Source of the DNA: Aurantiochytrium sp. KH105
Lineage: Eukaryota; Sar; Bigyra; Thraustochytrida; Thraustochytriidae
NCBI GenBank assembly: GCA_003116975.1
Contig: BGKB01000102.1
Location: forward strand, 1-64,000
Length of the DNA: 64,000 nt
Reading direction: 5' to 3'
A model generated the notes under the pieces. That model worked only from the letters and a program-made list of their open reading frames with translations, had not been told where the DNA came from and searched no databases. This document shows positions 47,330 through 59,230 of this stretch, in pieces. Both the position numbers and the translations under genes were made by a program. The first letter of the stretch is position 1. The number at the start of each line of letters is the position of its first letter.

Positions 47330-48356
47330 GTTCCCGATTGCTGCTATTCTAGTCTTGTCGCAGGTTCTCGCTTTCAAAGCCCAACAGAAGCAAGACTCCT
47401 TCGAGCTTGGTCCTTTCGCTGGCGCTCTCCCCCGACCTCGGCCTCAACCTTTTCGCTAGCGAGAGCTGCTCCTCGGTTATTGCCCTCCTCGTCGCCTGTC
47501 GTCGTCTTGGTCCACGTCAACGTCTGGCCCGAGTCGCGTTTCTGGCACAATACAATCCACGCGCCCTCCTTGCGTCTTGCGCAGAGCGAATCGCCCGAAG
47601 AAAACCTGCCTCGCAGACCGGGTCTCCCCTCGCCTGCTCCGCGCCGAGAGGTCTCCTCTCTGCTCTCCGCGCGCAAGCCCGACGCCGCCGCCGAGCTTGC
47701 TCTCCTCGCTCGGGTTTGGCGGCGGCTTGTGACCGTGCGCAGCGCTTGTCTCGCTCCGGGCTCGCCTTGCCAGCTTGGCACCCGGGGTTTCCGGCCCCTG
47801 GGGCACTCTGCACGTCTTTTGCTCCCTTATCCAGTCTATCTGCTTTCGCGGCGCCTTCGCTCGAGGCCTTTCGTCTGTACACTCCCGAGCTGACCCTTTT
47901 GGGGGTACTTGCAAGCTTTGGAGCGATACGCGAGCGTATCGTCCCCCAGATGAGCGGGAGATGAGAAGCTGCGTCGGGGAAATAGGAGAGGGAGGGGAAA
48001 CCGCGGTGCCCCCCGGAGAAAGATCACGATGGGGAGCAACTAAATCTTCTTCGACGAGACGCTCAACGCTCGAGGCCGCGTCGAGAGCGCGAGCGCGCGC
48101 GGCGAGGGCGACAGGGGCGGCGGAGGCGGCTCGGAGAGGCGGTCGCGAGGAATTGGTGAACCAGGTCGCGTCTGAAGCGCGCGTGGAGGCGCGGGGAAAG
48201 ACGTGCAGGGCGAGCGTCACGCACGAAGCGAGGCCGTCTTTACCCAGAAGAACCAAGGCGCTGCGCTCGTGGCTCGCTCGCTAGCTGGACCTGCGTGCGT
48301 CCGTGCGCGTGTAGAGAACAGGAAAAAAGAGGAGATTGTCTGAGTTTGAGGAAAGC
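47330..48356. promoter_or_regulatory. Divergent spacer, DnaJ / charged actin-patch-like gene
   Basis: About 1.0 kb shared 5' region, GC-rich and without tandem repeats of note. Long frames on both strands are Arg/Ala/Ser-rich and judged non-coding. No heat-shock-type nGAAn array was noticed, and I could not search for an ER-stress element systematically. Confidence 0.4.
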
Positions 48357-50657
48357 ATGTCGGACGCCGACAACAAGAGCGACAAGGTTGGTGCAGAAAT
48401 GGAAGGGGAAGGAGAGCAACCCGTGAAACAAAAGATCCCGCCCCGCCCGCGGCAATCCAAGATGGCGGAGCGATGGATGCAAGCGGCAAAATCGTCGAGC
48501 TCATCTGACCTCAAGCGCGAACCCGACCCGTCGCTGATGCCAAAGCGGCACTCGGGCGGCTCGCGAATCGCCGAGCTTCAGCGGCAGCTGTCACAGAGCA
48601 GTTCCCAAGGTGAAGGTGAGATCAAAAAGACGTGGACAGACAACAACGAGAGCGAGGCGGGCCAAGTTGCAAAGGCGCGTGAGAATATTCTGCGACAGCA
48701 TGAACAGCATCTCTCTCGAAATGCGTCATCTTCGTCCTCCTCCTCGTCATCGTCCTTTGGGGCGCGACCCGTTCCGGTCAGACCAGGATTTATTGGGTCG
48801 CGACCTAGCAGCGTCGATAGCAGAATTTCTCGGACCTCAAGTGCCAACACAATGGGTAGCGGCGGGGATCCGCCCCCGCGACCATCGTCGCGACCCCCTG
48901 TGCAATACACTAGCAGCGGCAGAACGTCTTCTGCCGATGAAGATGACAACGGTGCACCCGCGCGCCCCTCGAGGAAGGAGTCCCCTAAAGCAAGTTCGCT
49001 TCGTAAGAGCACGAGTGCGCTGACTTCCGATGACACCAAAGAGGCTGAAGAAGTCATAAGCGCAAGTGGAGACGAAGAACCCTTGAGCAGCAAAAGGGAA
49101 AAGAAGGAAAAGAAGGAAAAGAAGGAGAAGAAGGAGAAAAAATCGTCGAGCAGGCGATCTTCTGTCAAGTCCGTCTCGACCGCTGGAGACGACGGCCTCG
49201 TATCGGGACCAGCATCCCCGCGTTCGGCATCTTCGTCCAAGTCGAGACGACGTTCCTCGACCAAGTCTGTCAAGTCAAGTTCTCGACGTTCGAGTCGAGT
49301 TCTTCTCGCTGAAGATGAGCATGACAGCCGACACTCGAAAGGTGAGAATCTTGGCAGTGATGTCGATGTCGATGATGAGGTCGATACGCCTCGGTCGAGC
49401 ACTTCTGAGCGCAAAAAGCTGAAAAAGAAAAAGTCCAAGCGGGACAAGGAACGGTCCGAGCACCGTTCTGACAATGAAGAAGATGGAGAGCTCGAGGCTG
49501 GCGAAGATAATCTCGACGATATGGATACGATTTCTTCGGGTTCTGAGAAGAAACGGAAGAAGGAGAAGAAGAGCAAAAAGAGCAAAAAGCATCGCCACGA
49601 CAGGCATCGAGACGATGATGACGAGGACAGCCCGGACACCGCAGATGCCAAGGAGACGTTGGAAACAGGAGACGAGGCTCAAGACGACGTCGAAGCCGAT
49701 GCCGAGGCTGAGGCAGAAGCAGAAGAACGTCGTCGCAAGGAGAAGAAGGCAAAAAAGAAGGCGAAGAAGGAAGAGGAGGCCCGCCTCAAGGCGGCGCAGC
49801 AGGAGGAAGAGCAAGAAAAAGAAAAGGAAAAGGAAAAACAAAAAACGGAGGTTTCAGGCCCTCCGAGTGTCTCTGCGCTCAAAGCCAAACTCAATTTGGG
49901 CGCCATACCCTTTGGCGTGGGGCCACCGCCATCGCTTCGGCCCAAGCCGAAAAAAGCAGAAAAGGAAGACTCCGAAGCTGAAGGTGACGATGGAGAGGGC
50001 GATATGGCCGAGGATTCATCGGCACCAAAAGAGTCCTCGGCCGACAAGGAAGGCGACACGAAACGCAAAAAGGGCGAGATGCAGCATCTGAGCATGGGAC
50101 GGGCTACAATGAACGCCCGTCGGAGACGACCAAGGAGTCTCAAGGCTGTGGCGCTGGCACATGTTGGCGGAAGTCACATGGCTTCAGGCAGTCGGGCAAG
50201 ACTTGCCAAGTCGTCAACCGGAACCAAGTCTGCCGATGATAAGGACGCGCGCGCACTTGGCCATGTGAATCCTGTTTCGGTTGATGACAAGGACAATGCA
50301 GACTCTGAGCGAAAGAAGGTGCATAAGAGCGAGGATAGTGACGATGCGGAGCTCGAGGACCGCAAGAAAGCCACCAAAAACGACAATGTTGACGAAGAAA
50401 TAGAAGACGACGACAACGACAACGACGACGACGACGATGACAACGAAGAAGAAGAAGACGTGGAAAAGGAGAAGAAGCACAAGAAGAAGAAGCACAAGAA
50501 GAAGGACAAGAAGGAGAAAAGCAGCTCGCGTCGCAGCAGTCGCAGCTACAGCCACGACCTTTCGGACTCCAGCAGCGTCGCCGACGCCCCGGCCAAAACG
50601 TCTCCCGATGTCGCGAACTCCGCCGACTCCGACATCGACGAAGACGACCTTATCTGA
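48357..50657 (+). CDS. Charged, disordered protein with a possible capping-protein-interaction motif
   Basis: A 766-residue protein with no globular domain. It is rich in Lys, Glu, Asp and Ser, with KEKKEKKEKK runs near 248-262 and 680-730 and poly-Asp/Glu segments. Short motifs stand out: SKMAERWMQAAK (about 36-47), SRIAELQRQLSQ (about 70-81), VSALKAKLNLGAIPFGVGPP (about 505-524) and LSMGRATMNARRRRPRSLK (about 578-596). The last resembles the CPI motif of FAM21, CapZIP and CD2AP, where a Leu-x-x-x-(T/M)-x-x-R-basic-Pro pattern binds actin capping protein. Taken together this suggests an endosomal or cortical-actin scaffold, but this is inference from short motifs. The upstream frame starts at TTG; the ATG at 48357 was chosen. 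Confidence 0.7.
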   Translation: MSDADNKSDKVGAEMEGEGEQPVKQKIPPRPRQSKMAERWMQAAKSSSSSDLKREPDPSLMPKRHSGGSRIAELQRQLSQSSSQGEGEIKKTWTDNNESEAGQVAKARENILRQHEQHLSRNASSSSSSSSSSFGARPVPVRPGFIGSRPSSVDSRISRTSSANTMGSGGDPPPRPSSRPPVQYTSSGRTSSADEDDNGAPARPSRKESPKASSLRKSTSALTSDDTKEAEEVISASGDEEPLSSKREKKEKKEKKEKKEKKSSSRRSSVKSVSTAGDDGLVSGPASPRSASSSKSRRRSSTKSVKSSSRRSSRVLLAEDEHDSRHSKGENLGSDVDVDDEVDTPRSSTSERKKLKKKKSKRDKERSEHRSDNEEDGELEAGEDNLDDMDTISSGSEKKRKKEKKSKKSKKHRHDRHRDDDDEDSPDTADAKETLETGDEAQDDVEADAEAEAEAEERRRKEKKAKKKAKKEEEARLKAAQQEEEQEKEKEKEKQKTEVSGPPSVSALKAKLNLGAIPFGVGPPPSLRPKPKKAEKEDSEAEGDDGEGDMAEDSSAPKESSADKEGDTKRKKGEMQHLSMGRATMNARRRRPRSLKAVALAHVGGSHMASGSRARLAKSSTGTKSADDKDARALGHVNPVSVDDKDNADSERKKVHKSEDSDDAELEDRKKATKNDNVDEEIEDDDNDNDDDDDDNEEEEDVEKEKKHKKKKHKKKDKKEKSSSRRSSRSYSHDLSDSSSVADAPAKTSPDVANSADSDIDEDDLI

Positions 50658-51332
50658 CTGACCTGAGCCATACTACTACGTACTACATATTCTACACAAC
50701 TTCCTTCCCACCTCCCCCCCAGCTCGTCTACCAGCCACGCTCACCCTCGCTGCTGCCCCTTTCGACATACTTGCAGCCAACTTGCTACAGCCACTTGCAG
50801 TGCCACTGATCGCCCTCCTCGTTGCACAAGCCCGGCCGCGCGCTTTCACGCCAAGCACGCGGCGCATCCGCCACCGGTCGGTGTGCAAGGCTGCGCAAAT
50901 TGCGTTGCGCAGCCTCTCTCTCCCTCTTTCTCTCTCCAAAAAGCCGCATCCGAAGCCGGCTCCGGCCGCGCGCAAGACCCCGCCCGCGCGGCGCCGCGGC
51001 GCCCGGCGAGAGCCCCGAGAGCCCGAGAGCCCCGAGAGCTGCGCTGCGCTGCGCTGCGCTGCGTTGCGTCGAGCGGCGGCGGAGCGGGTCTTGGAGGCGA
51101 GAAAGTGGAGTGGGCGAGGGCAGCAAGGAAGTACGAAATCAGCAGCGCGTGCCGCTCCGCCGAGAGAGGAAAACAAGGCCAGGGGAGAGGCGCGGGTCGC
51201 GCAGAGCTCCAACGCGGCGCGCCTCTCGCGGTGCAGGTGGTGCCGCGGCGCGCGCGGAGGCAGGGGAGGAGGGCGGGCGGGAAGCACGCGCTCGGACGCA
51301 CCTCGGACCCGCGCGGGCGAGCGGAAGGCGAG
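50658..51332. promoter_or_regulatory. 5' region of the GPAT gene
   Basis: A 675-bp spacer with CTCTC tracts at about 50918-50936 and a GCTGC run at 51040-51062. The frame of the following gene stays open upstream to 50883, but its Arg/Ala-rich sequence without homology is likely 5' UTR. Confidence 0.45.
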
Positions 51333-53243
51333 ATGGGGTGCACGTACTATGTGGTCAAGAGCATGATGATGACGGCGCTCAAGGGGTTCTTCTCGAACGG
51401 CGTGGAGATCGTCAACCAGGACAACATGCCCAAGGACGGCCCCGTAATCATTGTGGGAAACCACATGAACCAGTTCGTGGACGGCATGGTCATGATGAAG
51501 ACCGCAGGACGGCCAGTCTCCTTTATCATGGCAGAAAAGTCTCTGCACAAGCCGGTTGTAGGACCCGTCGCACGCGCGCTGCACGTGGTCCCCGTTGTCC
51601 GGCCGCAAGACAAGGCAGTGCCCGGCCAGGGTCTAGTGATTGGCATTGATATCGAAACGCGCAAGATCTACACTCGAAATGGAAACCTCCTCGACGATTG
51701 TGCGCAGCCCGGCTGCAGCGTAGCCATCAAGGGCGTGGGCCAGGTTGTGGTGGCATCCGTCGAGTCCGACGACGAGCTGACCTTTAAGCCACCGCCTGAG
51801 GATAGTCCTTTGAAACTTGAGAACCTTTCCACAGAAGGCATGTCATTCAAGGTGGTGCCCAAGATTCCGCAGCACGAGCTGTTCGAAAAGGTATTCGACA
51901 AGCTTCGCAACGGCGGCACGATTGGCATCTTCCCCGAGGGAGGCTCGCACGACAACAGCACATTGCTGCCTCTCAAGGCGGGTGTGGCGGTCATGGCGCT
52001 TGGTGCTCGTGCCCAAGGTATCCCGGTGCGCATCGTAGCCGCGGGCATCAACTATTTGGGCGGACATCATTATCGTAGCAATTGCTTTGTGGATGTGGCG
52101 CCCCCACTCGAGGTAGACGATGAACTCGTGGAACAATATACGAACGGTGACAAGGTTGCCGCGGGCAATGCTCTCCTGGAGAAAATCAACAATCAGCTGG
52201 AGAGCGTGCTCTTTCATGCGCCCACGTACAAGGAACTCAAGGCGCTGCGTATTGCGCGGCGCATGTATCAGAACAATATCAAATTGACGAGCGAGGAGTA
52301 CGTTTCGCTGGGAACTCGGTTCTCGCGCGCATACACGGTATGGAGGTCGGACCCAGAGTTCCAGCGTCTCTTGCACGACATCCACCTGTACGCCAAGTTC
52401 GCTTGGGCTCAGGGCTTGACGGACAAACAGGTTGCAGAGCTTCCGCCTCTGGGCAGCTGCAGCACGCTGTTGCGCGCGTGGGTGAACCTGCTCGCAACCT
52501 TTGCAATGTGCATTTTCGTGCTGCCATTCATTCTCCCCGGTCTCGTGCTTGCGGCACCGATCCCGTTGCGTCTGCGCTGCACCGTAAAACGGGAGATGGC
52601 AAAGGCGCTCGCCGGATCGTCTGTCAAGATTGCCGCTCGTGACGTCGCGGCCTCGCAGGTGGTCATGCAAAGTGTGGTCATGATCCCTACGCTTTTGCTC
52701 GTGTACACCGTGCTCGGGCTTCTGCTCATGTTCTTCCTCTGGCCATACAAGGATACGGACACGGGCGTTTGGCACGACTTTTTCGTTTCTTCTGCGTGGT
52801 GGCTCGTTCCTCTCCTTTTTCTTCTGCTCTTCCCGGTGTATACGTTCTACGTGTGCGTTGGTCTCAGTGAGGTGTTGACGCGCAGACTGCGTCATGTGCC
52901 GAGTTACTGGCTGGCCATCACCTCGTCGTGCAAGCGACGACACCGGAATCCGGCCGAGATGTTGCGCCAGGACCGCAAGCGTCTTGTTCTTCGCGTGCAG
53001 ACCTTTGTCGAGGAACACATCAACCAGATCCCAGAATGGGCTGCGAATCGCGTCATTTCTCCCTCGGAGATTCGCGACCGCCGATCGCAAAATACGCTGC
53101 GTCTTTTGGAGTCGGGCGATTTGGAACCCTCCATTTCGGGCGATGGTCTTGGCGTCTCGACCAAGACTCTCGTCTCACTCGAGGTTCTCGAGGAGGAAGA
53201 CGAAGAGCCCGACCTCGAGAGTCCCGTGGCCAAGGAACTCTGA
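51333..53243 (+). CDS. Glycerol-3-phosphate O-acyltransferase (SCT1/GPT2-type)
   Basis: Catalyses the first acylation of glycerol-3-phosphate (or dihydroxyacetone phosphate) for phospholipid and triacylglycerol synthesis, in the ER membrane. The protein has 636 residues. Catalytic block I is GNHMNQFVDG with His44 and Asp50, the HxxQFVD form typical of fungal Sct1/Gpt2 rather than the bacterial HX4D. Block III is IFPEGGSHDNSTLLPLKAGV (199-218), almost identical in pattern to the fungal enzymes. Three hydrophobic segments or pairs lie at about 388-425, 445-475 and 488-515, and the tail is acidic. The start ATG has Gly-Cys after it (MGC), a possible lipidation site. In oil-rich protists this enzyme feeds storage-lipid synthesis, but that role is inferred. 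Confidence 0.92.
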   Translation: MGCTYYVVKSMMMTALKGFFSNGVEIVNQDNMPKDGPVIIVGNHMNQFVDGMVMMKTAGRPVSFIMAEKSLHKPVVGPVARALHVVPVVRPQDKAVPGQGLVIGIDIETRKIYTRNGNLLDDCAQPGCSVAIKGVGQVVVASVESDDELTFKPPPEDSPLKLENLSTEGMSFKVVPKIPQHELFEKVFDKLRNGGTIGIFPEGGSHDNSTLLPLKAGVAVMALGARAQGIPVRIVAAGINYLGGHHYRSNCFVDVAPPLEVDDELVEQYTNGDKVAAGNALLEKINNQLESVLFHAPTYKELKALRIARRMYQNNIKLTSEEYVSLGTRFSRAYTVWRSDPEFQRLLHDIHLYAKFAWAQGLTDKQVAELPPLGSCSTLLRAWVNLLATFAMCIFVLPFILPGLVLAAPIPLRLRCTVKREMAKALAGSSVKIAARDVAASQVVMQSVVMIPTLLLVYTVLGLLLMFFLWPYKDTDTGVWHDFFVSSAWWLVPLLFLLLFPVYTFYVCVGLSEVLTRRLRHVPSYWLAITSSCKRRHRNPAEMLRQDRKRLVLRVQTFVEEHINQIPEWAANRVISPSEIRDRRSQNTLRLLESGDLEPSISGDGLGVSTKTLVSLEVLEEEDEEPDLESPVAKEL

Positions 53244-56200
53244 CCTTTGAAGGTTATACTTTTTAAAAAGAAGAGGGGGGGAGGGGGTGGTTTGCTTAGA
53301 ATTGGGCAAACAATGCAAAAGCCCTGGTGAGCCGTCGTCTGAAGTGAGTGAATGAGAGTAAATCGATCGTGTGCTGTTGTTGTTGATTCTTGCTTTGCTT
53401 GTTTGGTTTCTTGCCGCTTCTTTTGACAGATAGGACAAGACAATGCAGAAGAACGCTAACTTTGAAAATGATTAGCTAACAACTTGTGTCAAATGTGACA
53501 AGCTGACCTGTAAACAAGCTAACTCTCACATACAACATTCAGATTGAGAGCTTTTCAAGGTCAAACGGGGCGTATTTATTGGAGCCAAAAGCAAATATTG
53601 AGGCGCAACGCGGAGTCATTGATTGCTGAGCTGGGCTCGACCAATTCCACGTCTCAACTTTCAAGAACAGAGCTCAGCCCTGAGGTCATTCAGAAAACTC
53701 TGATTCGACCCATTTAAACGACAGCACCATTTCCCCCCATACAAAGGCCATCTTCAGCTCATCATCAACAACACAGCGCTTCATGGCATTGCCCAACACA
53801 ACATCTCGAGTCCTTATGACCGGAGAGCGTCACTTTTTGAACCAAAGAAGGGGTTCAACCGTCAAACGTGCTCTTGTCATCCAGTCGCGCTCTCCATAGT
53901 ATGAAGCCAGCACAGGTTGGCCTCCTTTTCGGGAGATTGCAATGTCAATATCACCTTCGATTGCGCGGGAGAGCGAGGATGACAAAGGTGCCAGTATACC
54001 ACGAACACGCCACCTGCAATAGAAGCAAGCCAATAAGCTGAAAGCCACAAAAGGGGGTAATGCAATCAGTAGAGCCCGAAAAACGATCGACGAAGCATTG
54101 CAGAGTCAGCATACTTTGCGTGCGCAACGCAGAAAGAACGTGCGAAACGCAGATAGCTCCCGATACTGTGGCCAGAAACTGCAAGTATACGTGGCCCGAG
54201 AAATTGGGCGACTTGAAGGGTTCTGAGAGAGGTCACGATTCAGACAAATAGGCTTCACCCGTCCTTATTCAGTAGCGGATGAAAGGCCGATCTGCATGAA
54301 TGAAATGCAGCGTGTCAATAGCACGAGCACTCTTGCACAGATCAGATGAAAGCGATGAATTGACAAATGCAGCAAAAGGCCGGTTGCACGCAACTTGAAA
54401 GGGGCCAGCTAGCTGGCTATCTAGCAGCGAGGAGGCAAGGAAGGAGCGGGAAACATCGTCAGCATCATCTCCTTGGCAGCCGACCGAGAGCTAGCAATAA
54501 GGCTCGGATAGCGATCCTCTCCGCTACGTCCATCAAAGCCTCGGGAGAAATGAGCTTCGAGCATCGCGAGCAGGCATCGCGATGAAGCAGCCTCGTATAC
54601 CACTTTTCAACTCGCGTGCATCGCTCGGGCGACTAGAAAGCACTTTGCCTGGTGTGTATGATCGGGCGAAAAGCGGGACCTGGGCCGACAAAAGGGGAAA
54701 TGTAAGTACTGCCAATTTCTCAAGGCATGGCGGGGCAAAGTAAATTCGGTTTCGTGCAATGACCTGGACCGGGTGTCGTTATGGCGCGTGCAGGAGGTTG
54801 CGGCTCGGAACTTTGGCGATCGATCTGTGGACGGACTTCAAACGAGCGAGTGTCCACACCTCTACTCTGGACAGAATGTAGCGCCTGGCGACTTGTGGAC
54901 CGATTACTACTGCACGCGTGCTTCCGTCTTGGACTCGCTGGATTGGGAAGGCAAAGGCAGTTTCACACTCGTAAAGAGGCCGGCCACACGGGACACGAGG
55001 AGAATAATCGGGAGGGACGGGTCCGTTCGCAATCGGTCAGCTCATGAGGAAGAATCATGGCGTGAGGCCTGCTGCAGCTGCAGCTGCTATTTCTGGGGTC
55101 ATCTTTTGGAAACTCGAAATACTTTTTCTTGCGTGCTACAGCTGGCAGTGTCCATGGTGGCTGGCCAGCGCGATGGTTCGCGTGCTCGCTCAAGTGCCAC
55201 TTTCAAGCCCCCACTTGGGCCTGGCGGATGCAGTTTTCGTTGCTTGTGCTCGTGGGGTCATGGAGGCTGGCTGGCTCGCTGGCTGGCTGGCTAGCTTTTG
55301 CTGATGTTGTAGCACGAGCGACGAACAAAGCACGAGCGAGCGGCGACGGGGTCAGAATCCGAAATTAAAAGGAGACAAGCCAAGCAGGCTTGCGTTCAAA
55401 ATGTCTCTTTCCTGCCAAAGAGCTGAAGGAAGCATTGGGGTTCAATTGGCTTGCCGATTTTGTCAGAGAGATTGCTGTCGATTGACCAGTCGTGATCGAG
55501 ACTTTCACGCCGCTACAGTAAGACGGAGGGTTGAAAGACGATGACTTATTGTGGCATTGGCCTGCAAGTAGGTCCTGAGCCTTGCAAAAAGAAGCGATGC
55601 GGCCAGGCAGCATTTTGGTGAAATTCTATTCTCTGCGGCCATCACAACGCATGACACAGCACTTTGCAGCTTGCACCAGTGTCTGTGAAAGCTGGAAACG
55701 ACCGTTGCGTTCTTGCTATAGCTCGCAGTCTCACATCAATGCCAGGAAATATGGTTTTTCTTTTTCACCGAGGTGGTTTTCTTTTGCTGCCGGCCATGCA
55801 ACGTACATCGATCGGTGTGACTTACATTTGCATTCTTTCGTGTGTAGGAAGAGGCTCTGCTTCCTCTAGAGACTGCCGTCGGCCCTCCATGACTTGGCCT
55901 GAACTACTGCCAGGCGTCCCGGCCGGCCCCAGCACGGGTTTTTCGTGCGCTTGACGGCGCATTTTCGGGTCACTTTATTTTACGATGGAAGTCGAGTCTC
56001 ACTTTCTTGCTTGCCCATCTCACAACAGCTTTTCTTGGCCTTCAGTCCACAGTGGTGTCGAATGAACCTGCCTGACCAAGCCACTAGCCTACCACCGTTC
56101 ACTCGCTTGATTGATCCCCTCCTCCTCTTCCTGCTGCTGCTGCTGCTGCTGCTACTGCCGTTGTTCTTGTCACCATTCATCTGGCTGATGTAAGTTAAAG

Positions 56201-57825
56201 TTGTTCCATCGCGATTTTGGGCACTTTGATCAGGTCCGGATTTCGTCTCCGCTCGACCATTTGCCGGGCGCGAGTCTCGCAGATCTTGGTCGGATTTGCG
56301 CCTTATGCGCGAGCATGCAAACTTGGTCCCCCTCCCTTCCTGGCCAGCGAGCTTGACGCCATTTTTTTTTCTTTCTGCATCTGAGCACTTGCATCTTAGC
56401 ACTTGCACTGCACGTGTTGTCCTCGACTGGCAGCTGTCAAAAGTTTCATTTTCATCCACCGACTTGCGGTTTGTCGCTCCCATGAAAGATGGTATATGAC
56501 ACCAGTTTCACGAGATGCCTGCATAGATCTATAGGCTCAGACTTGACTTTCGCCCTGGAGCCTACCGCGATTCGCTCTGAGATCTGACCCCGCCTGCCGC
56601 CACACCACTGCTTTGACGCCGCGCCTCCGTTCTTCTTCTTCTTACTGGTACCTTTCCCTGTCGCTCCAAAGCGAGCATCACTTGTGATCGATGCACGAAT
56701 GATGAATAAGAGCGAGCAAGGCCGGCGCTTTGCCCAATTTTCTTCCATTCATCCTCTCGACCGATCGATCGATCGGTCATCTTCGCTTCACGCCGTCTGA
56801 CCGCGCCTGCGCGCACTCACGCACGATCCATTCCCGCACGCCCGCGCACTCCACAAGGTACGCCCGCCCGGTCGCCCCCGGCACCTCCTTCCTCGCCGCC
56901 CTTTTCGCATTCTCAACGACGCCATCCGTCCCACTCACTCCTGCTGGCCGCTGGGACGCGCGCCGCAGCCGCGCCACGACCCCGCAGCCACCACATCTGC
57001 ACGCGCTGCGGTGAATCTCCCCGCAGCGCATCGGAAGGACCGACAAGCGCCCGGGCTGCGGGGTTAGGGGTTCAGTGCGGCGGCGGGAATTCTGGCTGAT
57101 AATTGCGCCACGTGCCCTTGCTTCCAGTTCCGGAGCGGAGCGGGAAGGCGCGGCCGGAACAGGCGAGTTCACGATCGAGGAGGAGAATGTGAGCAAGGAA
57201 AGCGAGAGACTCCTCGGAGGGTGGTGGGCGAAAAAGGCGCGAGGAAGAAAGACGGCCGGGTCACGCGCATCAAGCGAGGCGGAAACGGCAAGCAGCAGCC
57301 GTGGCCGGCCGGAAGGATGGAAACCCGCGGCAGACGGGCGGTTTCTTGGTTTTGGTTGGTTGTTCGAATGTCGGATGCGGCCGGCCTTCCTTGACTTGGT
57401 CTTCTGCCGCTTCTCGGGTGGTGATATGTATGACTGTGTGTGGACAGCGTCGGTGGTTATACGCACGGACGCCGCATCCAATCTGGCCGGGAGTGTCCAC
57501 ACCGTCGTCGCACAGGCGGCCTAGCGATGCGCTTCGGGTATCGCTGTCGAGTGTTCCGAGGCGAAGAAAGGACAGCGCGAGTCTTGACCAGCCAAAGATG
57601 AGAGTCCCTCCGAGGCCACGGCCCGGAGGAGCCCGTCCCGCGACTTCAGACGGAGCCTCCCTGCTGGTTGCGTTGCGAGCAGCAGCTGCAGCTGCAGCGG
57701 ACTCGCAGACTCGGGGTATTCGGCCGGCCCCTTTCAACTCGAAGAAAGACAGACCTAACTAACGAAGAAGAAGAAAAGGGCGGCGAAAGAGAGCAAGTTG
57801 GGTATAGGTAAGTCAAGTCAATCCA

Positions 57826-57852
57826 GGGCAAGGCAAGGCAAGGCAAGGCAAG
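57826..57852. repeat. (GGCAA)n pentanucleotide repeat
   Basis: Five tandem GGCAA units, the same pentamer as upstream of the first sugar porter and (inverted) upstream of the class I PDE. Confidence 0.85.
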
Positions 57853-59149
57853 AAAGCGAGCGACACTGTAATGAGTGCGCGCGCCTGCGACAGAGTGTGC
57901 CGGCGCGACTTCGCTGCGACTGGCCGGACGGACGAGCGAGGAAGAGTTGAGGTTGAACGAGCGAGGGAGGGAGGAGGGAGGCATAAAATATGGAAGGAGG
58001 GAGATCTTGCGAGGGAATTCGGACCTTGCTCGGCGAATCGTCGGCGCGCGATGATGCGATTTTGTGAGAAAGAACCCGGCGCCGCCTGAGTCTCCCCTGC
58101 CCCCCTCCGCGCGCTGTCAACCCCCGTTTATCCAGGGGTACGAAAGAGCCCACATGCGCCCAAGTGCGGGCCAGTCCTCCCACCCCTTGCCGAGTGGGAG
58201 CCCCCTGGCGGCGGTCGAGCTGTGGGTGCGCGCCTCCAAGTGCCGCCCCTGCTCCTGCGGCCTTTCTCTCGCGCCTCCGCAGGCCGCCCTCGCTCGCTCC
58301 TCGAGCCCGGCCGCGGCCCGCTCGCGCCCTCGCGCTTCGCTCTCCCCCTCCGTGCGTCCATCCATGCATGCGGCCATCCGCGTCCCGGGCCTCGCGCGCA
58401 GCAGCGCCCGGCAGGCAGGAGCGGCGTCTCGCAGGCGTCTCGCAGGCGTCGACCGGGGCTTCCCGGTGGCGTACGCAGCGCCGCTCCAGCCCTCCCCCGT
58501 TCTCAGCAAGCAAGCAAGCAGAGCAGCCGCCAAAAAAATCCATCACACAACCAGCAGCACTGAGGCCGAGCGGTGCGGATCGCGCCCTCTCCCTCCTTCC
58601 CGCGCTGGCCAGCCTGCTCGCAGTGTCGCCCCGGTGGTGGGTGGGATTGGCGTGCGCGCCGTGTGCCGCAGCCCGACCCGGCGTGACGAGAAAAGCAGAA
58701 AGAAGGACCCAGCGCAGCCTCGAGTCGCAGTCGCGCGTGCGCCGCGCCCAACGAACGCGGCGGCTGCAAATCAATGCGGATGGAGGCAGCGCGCATGCAC
58801 GGAGGCTGGCGCACGCGTGCGCCGGGGCGGCCGGCGGCGGTTGCGCGGTCCAGGATGCGCTGCGCCGGGAGGGCCGCGCGGGCGAATGCCGGGGCTGGCT
58901 GGGCGAGGCCTGGGCTCGGCGTGGCTGGGCGAGGATTGCGGCGACGGCGACATGCTGGCTGATGAGCGCGGGGGCCGGTGCAGACAATCGCCCGAGGAGA
59001 GCGGGGCGAGCGAAGCCGAGGGCGGGCGGCTGCGGCGCAACGAAGATCGTGCGGCGCATGCTCGCTGCTACATCGTGCAGTGCAGTGCGTGCGTGCGAGC
59101 GGGCGGGCGGGCGGTGCATTCTTCGACGTCGATGCCGTCGACGGTGCCC

Positions 59150-59230
59150 TGCGATGCGATGCGATGCGATGCGATGCCGTGCGGTGCGAAGAAGACGATG
59201 CCATGCGATGCGATGCGAAGAAGACGATGC
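59150..59230. repeat. (GCGAT)n pentanucleotide repeat cluster
   Basis: Several GCGAT runs (59150-59176 and 59205-59218) separated by GAAGAAGACGAT; a related GCATC/GCACC run follows at 59265-59285, roughly the reverse complement. Confidence 0.75.

Noticed and set aside
53830..54184. Small minus-strand gene with introns
   Set aside because: Splice-like sites are present, but no phase-consistent model gave a start codon and a recognisable product. Kept only as part of a finding.
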